From Avimonoglobus sp965151315 (lineage in GTDB: Bacteria > Bacillota > Clostridia > UBA1381), in contig CBCTZG010000079.1 of the NCBI GenBank assembly GCA_965151315.1, positions 1 to 12,837 of the forward strand: a DNA stretch of 12,837 nt. Reading direction: 5' to 3'. Below are positions 5,591 through 12,798 of the stretch, in pieces (within the stretch, counting starts at the first letter, position 1; each line of letters starts with the position of its first letter). A model generated the notes under the pieces. It was not told the origin of the DNA and did not search any database. It saw only the letters and a list, made by a program, of their open reading frames with translations. The translations under genes and the position numbers were made by a program.

Positions 5591-6115
5591 TTGCAAATCA
5601 ACGACGACAACTTTATCTCCCTGCTCAAAAAGCGGAACCAGGACGCGCTCTGCTACGCCATGCAAGCCTACGGCGGCTTAGTCAGGAGCGTTATCCGGCG
5701 GCATTTGCAGGAGGGCTGCGAGGAATGCATGGACGACGTGTTCCTGGCGGTATGGGAGAACATCGGCCGGTTCGATCCCAAAAAGAATTCCTTTAAAAAC
5801 TGGATCGCCGCTATTGCCAAATATAAAAGCATTGATTATCTGCGCAAAGCCCGCCTGTGTCCAGAAGAGCTCAAAGAGGACACCGCCCTTTCGGAAAGCG
5901 CGGAGGACACGGCCCTAAGGCAGGAGCTGGAACGGGATTTCCAGGAGCTTTTATCCGTTTTGCCGCCGGCAGACCGGGACATGTTTATCTCGGTGTACGC
6001 GCGGCAGGAAAAACCCAGCGCGGTAGCCGCCCGGTACGGTATCCGGACGTCGGCCCTATACAACAGGCTTTCCCGGGGGAAAGTAAAATTGCGGAAAGGA
6101 CGGATCTGGCTATGA
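5591..6115 (+). CDS. ECF-type RNA polymerase sigma factor
   Basis: This is an alternative sigma factor of the sigma-70 family with only regions 2 and 4. Region 2 spans about residues 4-87 (FISLLKKRNQDALCYAMQAYG, then DDVFLAVWENIGRFDP and FKNWIAAIAKYKSIDYLRKAR). Region 4 spans about 110-170 (LPPADRDMFISVYA, then SAVAARYGIRTSALYNRLSRGK). The start is set at TTG 5591, because AGGAGGTG (5577-5584) lies six bases upstream. A GTG at 5555 and another at 5582 are in frame but lie upstream of, or inside, that ribosome site. This gives 174 residues. The stop overlaps the start of the anti-sigma gene by 4 bases (ATGA), the common coupling for a sigma factor and its inhibitor. Its regulon cannot be told from the window. 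Confidence 0.93.
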   Translation: MQINDDNFISLLKKRNQDALCYAMQAYGGLVRSVIRRHLQEGCEECMDDVFLAVWENIGRFDPKKNSFKNWIAAIAKYKSIDYLRKARLCPEELKEDTALSESAEDTALRQELERDFQELLSVLPPADRDMFISVYARQEKPSAVAARYGIRTSALYNRLSRGKVKLRKGRIWL

Positions 6116-6846
6116 AAGACAATATTTACGATTTATTGAACAACGCCGACATCGACCTGGCGGCCTACGACGACCAGCCCCTGGACGAGTTGGAACTGGA
6201 AAGGATGAAAAAACGCATGTTCAACAAGAAAAAGCCTACGAAAAAAGTAATCACTGTGGCGGCGGCAGCCAGCCTGTGCGCCGTGACCCTCATCGGCACC
6301 GCCTTTGCCAGCGGCCTGTTTGGCAAGGCTGTGGACAGCATCAACCTGGGCCATATTGAATATGAAAAAACAGGCGGCGCGCCCAGCCCGGCGGAAATTA
6401 AGGAGGCCCTCCAGAATCTGGATCCGTCGGTAATTTTCAAAGGGGACGATGATCCTGCCAACGTGGTGGTGGAAAAGGACATAGAAAAGCTCAACAGCTA
6501 CCTGTGCTTTACAGTGAACATCCCCGCCTACCTGCCCGAGGGCTACGGCTTCGACCGGGCGGAGTTCTATCCCGGCGAGGATGGAGAGGTCAAGGACAGC
6601 AAATACATTACCCTTTATTTCACCAATGAACAGGGAGAGGAAATTTTCCTGCAGGAACGGTTTGCCGATGAGGAAACCGGCTACGGCAGCGGCGCGGAGG
6701 ATCTCCAGGCGGTCGACCTCAACGGCGTGCCTGCCGCCCTTTCCGACGGGCACAGCCTGGATTGGGAAAACAACGGCCTGCTCTACAGCCTCATCGCCCA
6801 TGACATTGATACCGAGGAATTGCTGAATATCGCCAAAAGCATGTAA
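6112..6846 (+). CDS. Membrane anti-sigma factor with a DUF4367-type domain
   Basis: This 244-residue single-pass membrane protein probably holds the sigma factor encoded before it inactive. The N-terminal 40 or so residues are acidic and then basic, facing the cytoplasm (ELERMKKRMFNKKKPTKK before the membrane). One hydrophobic helix lies at about 46-69. The rest is extracytoplasmic. Residues about 136-243 resemble DUF4367: IPAYLPEGYGFDRAEFY, a strand-rich middle and the ending EELLNIAKSM. The ATG overlaps the sigma stop, with AAAGGA 11 bases upstream, a rather long spacing that fits coupled translation. There is no zinc-binding HxxxCxxC anti-sigma motif, so sigma binding must be by a different N-terminal structure. 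Signal and release mechanism are unknown. An open frame extends upstream to 5857, but that part overlaps the sigma gene out of frame. Confidence 0.85.
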   Translation: MKDNIYDLLNNADIDLAAYDDQPLDELELERMKKRMFNKKKPTKKVITVAAAASLCAVTLIGTAFASGLFGKAVDSINLGHIEYEKTGGAPSPAEIKEALQNLDPSVIFKGDDDPANVVVEKDIEKLNSYLCFTVNIPAYLPEGYGFDRAEFYPGEDGEVKDSKYITLYFTNEQGEEIFLQERFADEETGYGSGAEDLQAVDLNGVPAALSDGHSLDWENNGLLYSLIAHDIDTEELLNIAKSM

Positions 6847-6854
6847 CCATACAC

Positions 6855-6881
6855 GCCCTCCGGAAACGGAGGGCATTTTTT
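6855..6881 (+). terminator. Intrinsic terminator of the sigma/anti-sigma operon
   Basis: GCCCTCCG (6855-6862) pairs with CGGAGGGC (6867-6874) around a GAAA tetraloop, followed by A and six T (6876-6881). It begins eight bases after the stop codon. Confidence 0.93.
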
Positions 6882-6888
6882 GCGGTAT

Positions 6889-6904
6889 AAACCGGCGCCG
6901 GTTT
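6889..6904. promoter_or_regulatory. Perfect 16-bp palindrome upstream of tspO
   Basis: AAACCGGC is followed directly by its reverse complement GCCGGTTT with no spacer. It sits between the preceding terminator and the TspO gene, next to a weak promoter candidate (TTGCAT 6903-6908, TAATCA 6926-6931). The lack of a loop argues against a hairpin terminator and for a protein-binding site. The function is inferred only from symmetry and position. Confidence 0.45.
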
Positions 6905-6948
6905 GCATATACTTCCAGTAAGAAATAATCACGGGAGTGCTTTGCCGA

Positions 6949-7416
6949 ATGAAAGAAAAAACAAAATCACTGATCATATCCATCCTGATCCCCATTGCCG
7001 TGGGCGCGCTGGCGGGGGTCATCACCCAACGGGGCATGATGGATTACCAGGCGCTGGAAAAGCCATTTCTAAATCCGCCGACCATTGTGTTCCCCATTGT
7101 ATGGAATATTCTGTATATCCTGATGGGGATCTCCGCCTACCTGGTGTGCCGGTCGGAAAGCCCTAAAAAAGGCGGGGCGCTGCTCCTGTATGGGATCCAG
7201 CTTGGCTTTAACTTTTTGTGGACGGTCTTTTTCTTTGGCCTGGAGTTGCGGCTGTTTGCTTTTTGCTGGCTCCTTTTGCTGATCCTCTTAATCGGCTGGA
7301 TGGTTGTCAGCTTTTACCGGATCCGCCCGATAGCCGGCCTTTTGCAGCTTCCTTACTTCCTTTGGAGCGTTTTTGCCGCGTATTTAAATCTGATGGTTTA
7401 TCTCTTGAACAAATAG
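6949..7416 (+). CDS. tspO: TspO/MBR family membrane protein
   Basis: This 155-residue protein of five hydrophobic helices belongs to the TspO/peripheral benzodiazepine receptor family, which binds porphyrins, heme-like molecules and sterols and is tied to stress responses. Family landmarks are visible: KPFLNPPTIVFPIVWNILY (38-56), the middle helix QLGFNFLWTVFFFG and the late LPYFLWSVFAAYLNL with its conserved WxxFAxYLN pattern. The ATG at 6949 is chosen because GGGAGTG (6933-6939) lies nine bases upstream; the in-frame GTG at 6937 is part of that ribosome site. The gene stands alone between two terminators. Its ligand here is unknown, and no heme or tetrapyrrole gene is nearby. Confidence 0.93.
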   Translation: MKEKTKSLIISILIPIAVGALAGVITQRGMMDYQALEKPFLNPPTIVFPIVWNILYILMGISAYLVCRSESPKKGGALLLYGIQLGFNFLWTVFFFGLELRLFAFCWLLLLILLIGWMVVSFYRIRPIAGLLQLPYFLWSVFAAYLNLMVYLLNK

Positions 7417-7444
7417 AAAAGCACAGGCGCAGCCTGTGCTTTTT
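7417..7444 (+). terminator. Intrinsic terminator of tspO
   Basis: A 12-bp perfect stem (7417-7428 with 7432-7443) closes a 3-base loop, starting at the base after the stop codon. The A-tract and T-tract at its ends form part of the stem, a common form of terminator that can work in both directions. Confidence 0.92.
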
Positions 7445-7458
7445 CTTGATACAATGAA

Positions 7459-7490
7459 ATCCCCCGCTATACGAGGGGGATATTTATTTT
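7459..7490. terminator. Second hairpin after tspO, possible back-up terminator
   Basis: ATCCCCC (7459-7465) pairs with GGGGGAT (7475-7481) around a 9-base loop reading GCTATACGA, followed by a T-rich stretch (7481-7490). It may be a second terminator. Its position, 15 bases after a complete terminator, makes it partly redundant. It could also be a small dispersed repeat. Confidence 0.45.
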
Positions 7491-7580
7491 TGTAACAATT
7501 TTATTCCTGTTTGTTCCGGAAAATGTGCCAAAATTCCCGAAAAAACTATGAACAGAGTGTAAATATTTCAAAATTATTAC
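7491..7580. repeat. Two upstream copies of a GTAAYAATTT motif
   Basis: TGTAACAATTT is at 7491-7501 in forward orientation. AAATTATTAC, the reverse complement of GTAATAATTT, is at 7571-7580. A third copy is at 7644-7653, just after the promoter of the hydrolase gene. The second and third form a perfect 10-bp inverted repeat around the promoter, with centres 73 bp apart. In AT-rich DNA some of this may be chance. No gene is seen anywhere in 7417-7678. Confidence 0.4.
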
Positions 7581-7608
7581 GAAACAAAGAAAAAGTTATT
7601 AAAAAAAT

Positions 7609-7637
7609 TTGACAAACTAAGGGAAAGGGTGTATAAT
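7609..7637 (+). promoter_or_regulatory. Perfect consensus promoter of the NlpC/P60 gene
   Basis: TTGACA (7609-7614) and TATAAT (7632-7637) are spaced by exactly 17 bases, matching the sigma-A consensus at all twelve positions. The DNA upstream is very rich in A and T and could act as an UP element. A start near 7644 leaves a leader of about 35 bases. Confidence 0.92.
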
Positions 7638-7642
7638 AACTT

Positions 7643-7659
7643 TGTAATAATTTAGTAAT
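7643..7659 (+). promoter_or_regulatory. WalR-like box at the transcription start
   Basis: TGTAAT, five bases, then AGTAAT matches the known WalR/YycF site (TGTWAH-N5-TGTWAH) at 11 of 12 fixed positions. WalR controls cell-wall hydrolases in low-GC Gram-positives, so the target gene fits. The position at the start of transcription would suit repression better than activation. No walR gene is in the window, so the assignment is inference. Confidence 0.45.
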
Positions 7660-7678
7660 ACTTTTAGGAGGAACACCC

Positions 7679-9160
7679 ATGGGGAATTTTAAGCACACGG
7701 CTGCGGCGTTTTTAGCAGTCACCATGGTTGGTTCGCTGGCTGTTACGCAGGTAAAAGATATACAGCCTGCGCAGGCAAATCAGCTGACGGATACACAAAG
7801 ACAGGAAATGCCGGTGCAGGCGCCGGCGGAGGATATAGCGGAATTCGACTGGAATCTGGACTTGAAATCTACTCAGGAATTTACACCGGTGGTCAGCCGG
7901 GAGGATATTTTGTTCAAGCCGTTTATCGCGTATGTCGTTTCAAAAGACGGTGCAGGCGTGTGGTCGGCGCCGGGGGGAACCATCATCGGGTCGCTTTCCT
8001 GTGCAGAGCAGACCACAGTAATTGATGAGATGGACGACTGGTACACCATCGCGTATCAGGATCAGGAAGCGTATGTTTTAAAATCGCTTTTGACCGAGGA
8101 TTATAACGAGGCAAAGCAGGTTTTGCTGGATAACTATATGTTTGAGACCGGCCGGGTAGTTACGGGCGGCAACACCCTGAATATCCGGAGCGATGCCTCT
8201 GCGGAGGATACCCAGATCATTGACCAGGCAGAGGATGGGGAGCAGATCGTTGTGGTAGAGCGAGCGGCCGATGGTTGGGTCAAGGTCTATTATGGTGAAG
8301 ATTATCAGACGGGATATGTAAAGGCGGAATTTATCGCGGTAGACGGCATGGCGCTCCGGGACGAGATTTACGCGGCCCGGTCCAGCCGGCTGGACGCCAT
8401 GGCCCAGACAGCCCGGATTGTTTCTCAGGGCGCGGCGGTGGATATCCGCTATATGCCCAATGACGAGGCGGCTTTGGTAGGCACGTTAGCCGACGGCGCG
8501 GCCTGCAGCGTACTGGAAAAGGGAAGCAAATGGACCAAGGTTGTCTTTGGTGATCAGAAGTCTATAGGATATGTAAAATCAGAGTTTATCTTGACTGACG
8601 CGGAAAAGGCGGCCCAGGAAGCGGCGGAAAAACAAGCAGCGGAAGAAAAAGCGGCTGCGGAGGCCGCAGCGGCGGCGAAAGCGCGGCAGGCCCAGGCAAC
8701 CCAAACGGCGACTGCCCAGACCAAGACACAACAGCCGAAGGCTGTCAGCACGGCAGCCGCGCAGACAGCGAAAACCACAAAATCGTCGGGAAGCGTCAGC
8801 GGCCAGGCCATCGTCAACGAGGCGAAAAAGTATCTGGGCGTACGCTATGTATATGGCGGTACCTCCCCGGCCGGGTTTGACTGCTCCGGGCTTGTGCAGT
8901 ATGTGTGCCGGAAAGTGGGGATTTCTGTTAACCGTTCATCCAGCAGCCAGTACTCCAACGGCGTGGCTGTATCCAGGGCAAATCTCCAGCCTGGCGATCT
9001 TGTATTCTTTTCCAAGGGCGGCGGAATCTCCCATGTGGCGATCTATGCCGGCGGCGGCCAGCTGATCCATTCACCCCGGCCGGGGAAAAGCGTTTGCTAT
9101 GTATCCTTAGATACAATGTGCTCGTCTTCTAAGTATGTCGGCGCACGGCGGGTTGTTTAA
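7679..9160 (+). CDS. Secreted SH3/NlpC-P60 cell-wall hydrolase
   Basis: This 493-residue exported protein is probably a peptidoglycan endopeptidase that cuts stem peptides. A signal peptide covers about residues 1-34 (basic start, hydrophobic run, then QPAQANQ). Three bacterial SH3-like repeats follow at about 72-135, 158-225 and 241-305; the first is the most divergent, the second has the classic TLNIRSDAS. An Ala/Glu/Lys-rich and then Thr/Gln-rich linker spans about 306-375. The NlpC/P60 domain takes about 377-493 with catalytic C402 (FDCSGLV), H452 (ISHVAIY) and H464 (LIHSPRPG). AGGAGG is seven bases before the ATG. SH3 domains anchor such enzymes to the wall. The promoter is perfect consensus, so expression is probably high and must be restrained by a regulator. 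The gene is monocistronic. Confidence 0.93.
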   Translation: MGNFKHTAAAFLAVTMVGSLAVTQVKDIQPAQANQLTDTQRQEMPVQAPAEDIAEFDWNLDLKSTQEFTPVVSREDILFKPFIAYVVSKDGAGVWSAPGGTIIGSLSCAEQTTVIDEMDDWYTIAYQDQEAYVLKSLLTEDYNEAKQVLLDNYMFETGRVVTGGNTLNIRSDASAEDTQIIDQAEDGEQIVVVERAADGWVKVYYGEDYQTGYVKAEFIAVDGMALRDEIYAARSSRLDAMAQTARIVSQGAAVDIRYMPNDEAALVGTLADGAACSVLEKGSKWTKVVFGDQKSIGYVKSEFILTDAEKAAQEAAEKQAAEEKAAAEAAAAAKARQAQATQTATAQTKTQQPKAVSTAAAQTAKTTKSSGSVSGQAIVNEAKKYLGVRYVYGGTSPAGFDCSGLVQYVCRKVGISVNRSSSSQYSNGVAVSRANLQPGDLVFFSKGGGISHVAIYAGGGQLIHSPRPGKSVCYVSLDTMCSSSKYVGARRVV

Positions 9161-9168
9161 GAGAATTT

Positions 9169-9198
9169 CAGCGGATTCCTTGTGAATCCGCTGTTTTT
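9169..9198 (+). terminator. Intrinsic terminator of the NlpC/P60 gene
   Basis: CAGCGGATTC (9169-9178) pairs with GAATCCGCTG (9184-9193) around a 5-base loop, followed by five T. Confidence 0.92.
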
Positions 9199-9208
9199 AT
9201 GATATAAT
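9180..9208 (+). promoter_or_regulatory. Promoter of the comEC-holA operon, nested in the terminator
   Basis: A perfect TATAAT -10 (9203-9208) has TGA directly before it (extended -10), and a TTGTGA -35 (9180-9185) lies 17 bases upstream. The -35 falls in the loop and right arm of the preceding terminator, so the end of one unit and the start of the next are interleaved. Confidence 0.72.
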
Positions 9209-9237
9209 CATGAAAAAGGGGAAAAGGGGGATGGAGC

Positions 9238-11559
9238 ATGACTTCGGCGCTGGTGAAGGCGGCGGTGGCCTACATTGTTGGGATCTATGCGGCGTCCCGG
9301 TTTGATGCTGTTTTTACCATAGTATTTGCGGCGGCTTTTTCGTTTGTGGTTTTGATCCGGTTCTTAGTGACCCGACGGGCCTCCGGGACGATGCTCTTAA
9401 TTGTGGCCGCAGTTACCGCCGGGATTCTGGGGTATCAGTATGCCAGCGACAGCGGCCTGCGGCGTTTGGGCCCTTTGGAAGAAAATTATGTCACTCTGGA
9501 GGGCGGGATCACAGAGCTGCCGGAGGCCAAGGAGGACGGCCTGTACAGCTATGTGCTGACCACTGTCCGGGTTACATACAATGGGCAGGAATATACGGCC
9601 GGGGATTCGGTCCGGGTCACTTCCCGGGAGCAGCTCCAGTTTGGGGAGCATGTAACGGTGCGCGGCTTTTTGGAACGGCTCCGGGAACCGGGGAATACCG
9701 GTGAATTTGACGGCGCCCGGTATGAAAAGAGCCACGGCATCTACTACAAGCTTTATGCCCGGGAGTGCCAGCGGATGGGGGACAAGCTGGGCTTTTATTC
9801 CCTCCATTATTTTGTGAACAGCTGCCGCGACAAAATCGGCAGCCAGATTGGCCAGTATTTTTCCGGCGATGACGCTGGCCTGTTAAAAGCGGTATTGACT
9901 GGCAACAAGGACGAATTCAGCGAGGATTTTGAAAAACTGTCCTACCGGACCAGCACCATGCGGTATCTGTATTCCCCATATATCCACATGCTGATGATCA
10001 TGGGGATCCTGGGCATGGTGTTCGGCAGATTAAAAAAGAAAACCCGGGACTGGATTCTCATTGGGGTCTTGGTGCTGTACGCAGGGATTAACAGCAGTAC
10101 GCCGATTTTCGCCAAGACCTGCCTGCTGACCGCCGCAGGGACGTGGGTATTACAGCGGTATGGGTATTCCCATCTGCCGGACCTGCTATCCTTTGTGGTG
10201 CTGGCCGTTACGGGGCTGAATCCGCTGTATGCCTTTGACGTGGGATTCATCCTATCGGTGGCCTGTTCTATTTTGATCTATCATTTCTGGGAATTTACAG
10301 CGGGCATTGTGGCGCCGGTGCCGGGGAAGCTCCTTCGGCGGACACTGGGGATGTGGCTTCTGACCTCAGTGGGGATGCTGCCTCTTTGCGCGTACTTTTT
10401 TGAGGGCGTAGCGCCGTATTCGCCGCTGCTGATTCTCATTTATATGCCTTGCATCATACTGCTGATCGTGCTTTCGCCTATATTCTTTTTGCTGCAGGCC
10501 GCTTTCGCCCAAGGGTTTTTCTTGGATTATTTTATGACGGGTATGCTTTTCATCCTGCGGAAAATCCCGGTGCTGGTCAGTAGGATTCCATTCTCTTATG
10601 TACGGATCGGCCGGCCAAGCCTCTTGTTTTTAGCCGTATTTTACATCGGGCTTAAGGTCCTGTATTGGCTTCGCTGGCGGGAACTGGGGGAGAAAAAGGC
10701 TGTAATCACAATTTCCGCCGGGGCAGGGTTCGCGGTGGTGCTGGCCTGCTTTTGGATTGCTTCCTGGGGAAAGCTGAGCCTGATTTTTGTAAATGTAGGA
10801 CAGGGTGACGGCGCGGTTTTGCATATTCCTATGGGGGAGACGGTTATTATCGATGGCGGCGGCGGGACGGAATATTCCTCCTATGATGCCGGGGAAAAGG
10901 TGTTTTTACCGTACCTCAGCCGCAAGGGATACCATACCATTGACTTGGCGGTTGTCACCCATTACCATCGGGATCATTGCCTGGGGGTAATAGCGGCCAT
11001 GGAGGAGCTGCGGGTACGGGATGTGCTGATGCCGGATGTGGAGCCGGAAAATGAATACCGCCAGGAAATCCAGCGCCTGGCGGCGGAAAAGGATATCAAT
11101 ATCCACTATCTGGAGCCGGAGCAGATCATCCGTTTCCCGTCGGGTCTGTCGATCCGGGTGCTGGGGCCGTCATCTGCAAAAGCGCGGCAGGCGGAGGATC
11201 CAAACGATACTTCCCTGGTGCTGGAGGTGGCCTACGGAGAATTTAAAGCGCTGTTTACCGGGGATATGACGGCAGATGTGGAGGAACAGCTGGCTGGGAA
11301 ATTTACAGACTGTGATTTGGTAAAGGTTCCCCATCACGGATCGAAAACCTCCAGCACACCGGCATTTATCCAGGCTGTGCAGCCGGAGGCGGCAATCGTG
11401 TCCGTGGGGGAGGACAATACCTACGGCCTGCCGGACGAAGAAGTCATCCAGCGGTATCAGGCGGCAGGCGCCGCGGTGCTTTCCACGGCGGTGTTAGGCG
11501 ACATTACTGTGACTGCGGACAAGGCTGGCAATATGAAAATATCGGCGTTTGCCGGATAG
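9238..11559 (+). CDS. comEC: ComEC/Rec2-type protein with intact metallo-beta-lactamase domain
   Basis: This 773-residue polytopic protein matches ComEC, the channel and nuclease-like protein for single-stranded DNA uptake in transformation. N-terminal helices and an OB-like region (about 1-200) are followed by a multi-helix competence region (about 215-500). A C-terminal metallo-beta-lactamase domain starts near 513: VNVGQGDGAVL, IIDGGGG, H575/H577/D579/H580 in THYHRDH, NDTSLVL, D676 in LFTGDM and H699/H700 in VPHHGSKTSS. In the membrane part, the usual HLLAISGLH motif is not recognisable (YLYSPYIHMLMIMG stands where I expect it), nor is the usual RA-iM motif. NPLYAFDVGFILS is kept. AGGGGG lies seven bases before the ATG. 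The 3' end is ten bases before holA. No other competence genes are in the window, so DNA uptake is not shown. Confidence 0.9.
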   Translation: MTSALVKAAVAYIVGIYAASRFDAVFTIVFAAAFSFVVLIRFLVTRRASGTMLLIVAAVTAGILGYQYASDSGLRRLGPLEENYVTLEGGITELPEAKEDGLYSYVLTTVRVTYNGQEYTAGDSVRVTSREQLQFGEHVTVRGFLERLREPGNTGEFDGARYEKSHGIYYKLYARECQRMGDKLGFYSLHYFVNSCRDKIGSQIGQYFSGDDAGLLKAVLTGNKDEFSEDFEKLSYRTSTMRYLYSPYIHMLMIMGILGMVFGRLKKKTRDWILIGVLVLYAGINSSTPIFAKTCLLTAAGTWVLQRYGYSHLPDLLSFVVLAVTGLNPLYAFDVGFILSVACSILIYHFWEFTAGIVAPVPGKLLRRTLGMWLLTSVGMLPLCAYFFEGVAPYSPLLILIYMPCIILLIVLSPIFFLLQAAFAQGFFLDYFMTGMLFILRKIPVLVSRIPFSYVRIGRPSLLFLAVFYIGLKVLYWLRWRELGEKKAVITISAGAGFAVVLACFWIASWGKLSLIFVNVGQGDGAVLHIPMGETVIIDGGGGTEYSSYDAGEKVFLPYLSRKGYHTIDLAVVTHYHRDHCLGVIAAMEELRVRDVLMPDVEPENEYRQEIQRLAAEKDINIHYLEPEQIIRFPSGLSIRVLGPSSAKARQAEDPNDTSLVLEVAYGEFKALFTGDMTADVEEQLAGKFTDCDLVKVPHHGSKTSSTPAFIQAVQPEAAIVSVGEDNTYGLPDEEVIQRYQAAGAAVLSTAVLGDITVTADKAGNMKISAFAG

Positions 11560-11569
11560 AGGGAGAGCT

Positions 11570-12580
11570 ATGGCAAAGGAAAGTAATTTTACCGTATTAA
11601 AACGGCAGATCCGGGAAAAGAAGCTGGGGAACCTATACCTGCTGTTTGGGGAAGAAGTGTACCTGAAGGATATTTATTTAGACCGCATGCAGGCGCTTGT
11701 GCCGGACGAGGGCTTTGGGGACTTTAACCGGATCTTTTTAGACGGCAAGGCCCTGACCCAGGATAAGGTCAATGACGCCTTGGAAAGCTTCCCCATGATG
11801 AGCGACAAAAAGCTGGTGGTAATCCGGGACAGCGGGATTTTTAAATCACCGTCTGCGGAAATGAAGGCCTTCTGGACAGACCGCCTGCGGGATATCCCGG
11901 AATATGTGCTCCTGATTTTTGATGAGAAGGAGATCGACAAGCGGAGCGCGCTGTATAAAGCCCTGGCAAAGGCCGGGCTGGCCGTAGAGTTTGAATATGT
12001 CAAGGACTATGAACTGACAGCCTGGGTGGAGCGGGAGACGGGCAAGGCCGGGAAAAAAATCACCAAGGAAAACGCCCAGTACTTGATCAGTATCTGCGAT
12101 CCGGGCCTTTCCGCGCTTTCCAGGGAGCTGGACAAGCTGGTACACTACTGCGGCGGGGAAATCTACAGAACCGATATCGATAAAGTCGTGTCCAAAGCGA
12201 TGCATATCAAAATTTTTGAGCTGACCGACAAGATCATGGCCGGCGATGCGGACGGCGCCATGCGAATGCTGCAGGATTTGAAAACTGCCAGGGAACCAGC
12301 CTTTAAGCTGTTATACCTGCTGTTTTCCGCTTTTGATAAAATGCTCCGCTGCAAGCTGATGCTCCAGGAAGGGGCCGCTTACGCAGAGGTGGCGGCCAAA
12401 GCTGGCATTCCGCTGTTTTTGGTTAGTAAATATGCCGCGGGCGCGAAAAAATTCTCGGAACAGTACCTGATCGGCCGGGTCTGCGCGGTGCCGGAAGCGG
12501 ATATGGCCATTAAGTCTGGGGAAATCGAAGAATGGCAGGCGTTAGAGGCGTTTGTCCTGGATTGTATACGGAAAAACTAA
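11570..12580 (+). CDS. holA: DNA polymerase III subunit delta
   Basis: This is the delta subunit of the clamp loader, which opens the sliding clamp ring for loading at primed sites. The 336-residue length is typical. Visible landmarks are LYLLFGEEVYLKD near residue 22, LVVIRDSGIF near 85, VLLIFDEKEIDKRSALYKAL, the ELDKLVHYC helix, and the C-terminal collar region with FKLLYLLFSAFDKMLRCKLM and AIKSGEIEEWQALEAFVLD. Like other delta proteins it shows no Walker A motif. ATG 11570 is chosen with GGGAG a few bases upstream; an in-frame TTG at 11549 overlaps the end of comEC and adds residues outside the family. The comEC-holA pair is a common order in Firmicutes and the ten-base gap implies one operon. 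Confidence 0.93.
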   Translation: MAKESNFTVLKRQIREKKLGNLYLLFGEEVYLKDIYLDRMQALVPDEGFGDFNRIFLDGKALTQDKVNDALESFPMMSDKKLVVIRDSGIFKSPSAEMKAFWTDRLRDIPEYVLLIFDEKEIDKRSALYKALAKAGLAVEFEYVKDYELTAWVERETGKAGKKITKENAQYLISICDPGLSALSRELDKLVHYCGGEIYRTDIDKVVSKAMHIKIFELTDKIMAGDADGAMRMLQDLKTAREPAFKLLYLLFSAFDKMLRCKLMLQEGAAYAEVAAKAGIPLFLVSKYAAGAKKFSEQYLIGRVCAVPEADMAIKSGEIEEWQALEAFVLDCIRKN

Positions 12581-12603
12581 AGCGCCCCGGCGGCGCTTTA
12601 GTT
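12575..12603 (+). terminator. Hairpin at the end of the comEC-holA operon
   Basis: A 12-bp perfect stem (12575-12586 with 12592-12603) closes a 5-base loop and includes the holA stop codon. The plus strand has no T-run right after it; T-rich sequence starts only at about 12613. The minus strand has five T next to the stem. It probably ends or protects the operon message, but as an intrinsic terminator it is not ideal. Confidence 0.65.
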
Positions 12604-12640
12604 CTCCGCAATAATTTTTAAATTTTTTTTAAAAAAGTTA

Positions 12641-12669
12641 TTTACAAATGGGAGAATATCATGTATAAT
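12641..12669 (+). promoter_or_regulatory. Promoter of the tRNA-Gly gene
   Basis: TTTACA (12641-12646) and TATAAT (12664-12669) are spaced by 17 bases, identical in hexamers and spacing to the sigma operon promoter. A long A/T tract (12611-12637) directly upstream resembles an UP element. The expected start is about five bases before the mature tRNA. Confidence 0.85.
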
Positions 12670-12680
12670 AAAAATAAGTT

Positions 12681-12754
12681 GCAGGCATAGTTTAATGGTA
12701 AAACAATAGCTTCCCAAGCTGTAGTTGCGAGTTCGATTCTCGTTGCTTGCTCCA
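12681..12754 (+). tRNA. tRNA-Gly (anticodon CCC)
   Basis: A complete cloverleaf of 74 bases can be drawn. The acceptor stem is GCAGGCA with TGCTTGC, the D stem GTTT with AAAC, and the anticodon stem ATAGC with GCTGT, enclosing TTCCCAA. The variable loop has four bases and the T arm is GCGAG, TTCGATT, CTCGT. The anticodon CCC (12713-12715) reads GGG glycine codons. The discriminator is T and the CCA end is encoded (12752-12754). The gene has its own promoter and terminator. Confidence 0.96.
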
Positions 12755-12756
12755 TT

Positions 12757-12788
12757 TCGGAACGGGCTTTGCTCCGTTCCGATTTTTT
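12757..12788 (+). terminator. Intrinsic terminator of the tRNA gene
   Basis: TCGGAACGG (12757-12765) pairs with CCGTTCCGA (12774-12782) around an 8-base loop, followed by six T (12783-12788). It starts two bases after the CCA end. Confidence 0.92.
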
Positions 12789-12798
12789 GTATACCGAA

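Noticed and set aside
5857..6111. Upstream extension of the anti-sigma reading frame over the sigma gene
   Set aside because: It lies out of frame inside the region-2/region-4 coding part of the sigma factor, and the ATG overlapping the sigma stop gives a normal anti-sigma N-terminus.
6133..6876. Minus-strand open frame of 247 codons opposite the anti-sigma gene
   Set aside because: It would begin inside the terminator hairpin of the operon and lies opposite a gene with clear domains and coupling to the sigma gene.
7417..7490. Possible small RNA or riboswitch in the two hairpins after tspO
   Set aside because: The first hairpin is a complete terminator at the stop codon and the second looks like a back-up; no conserved riboswitch core or separate promoter is visible.
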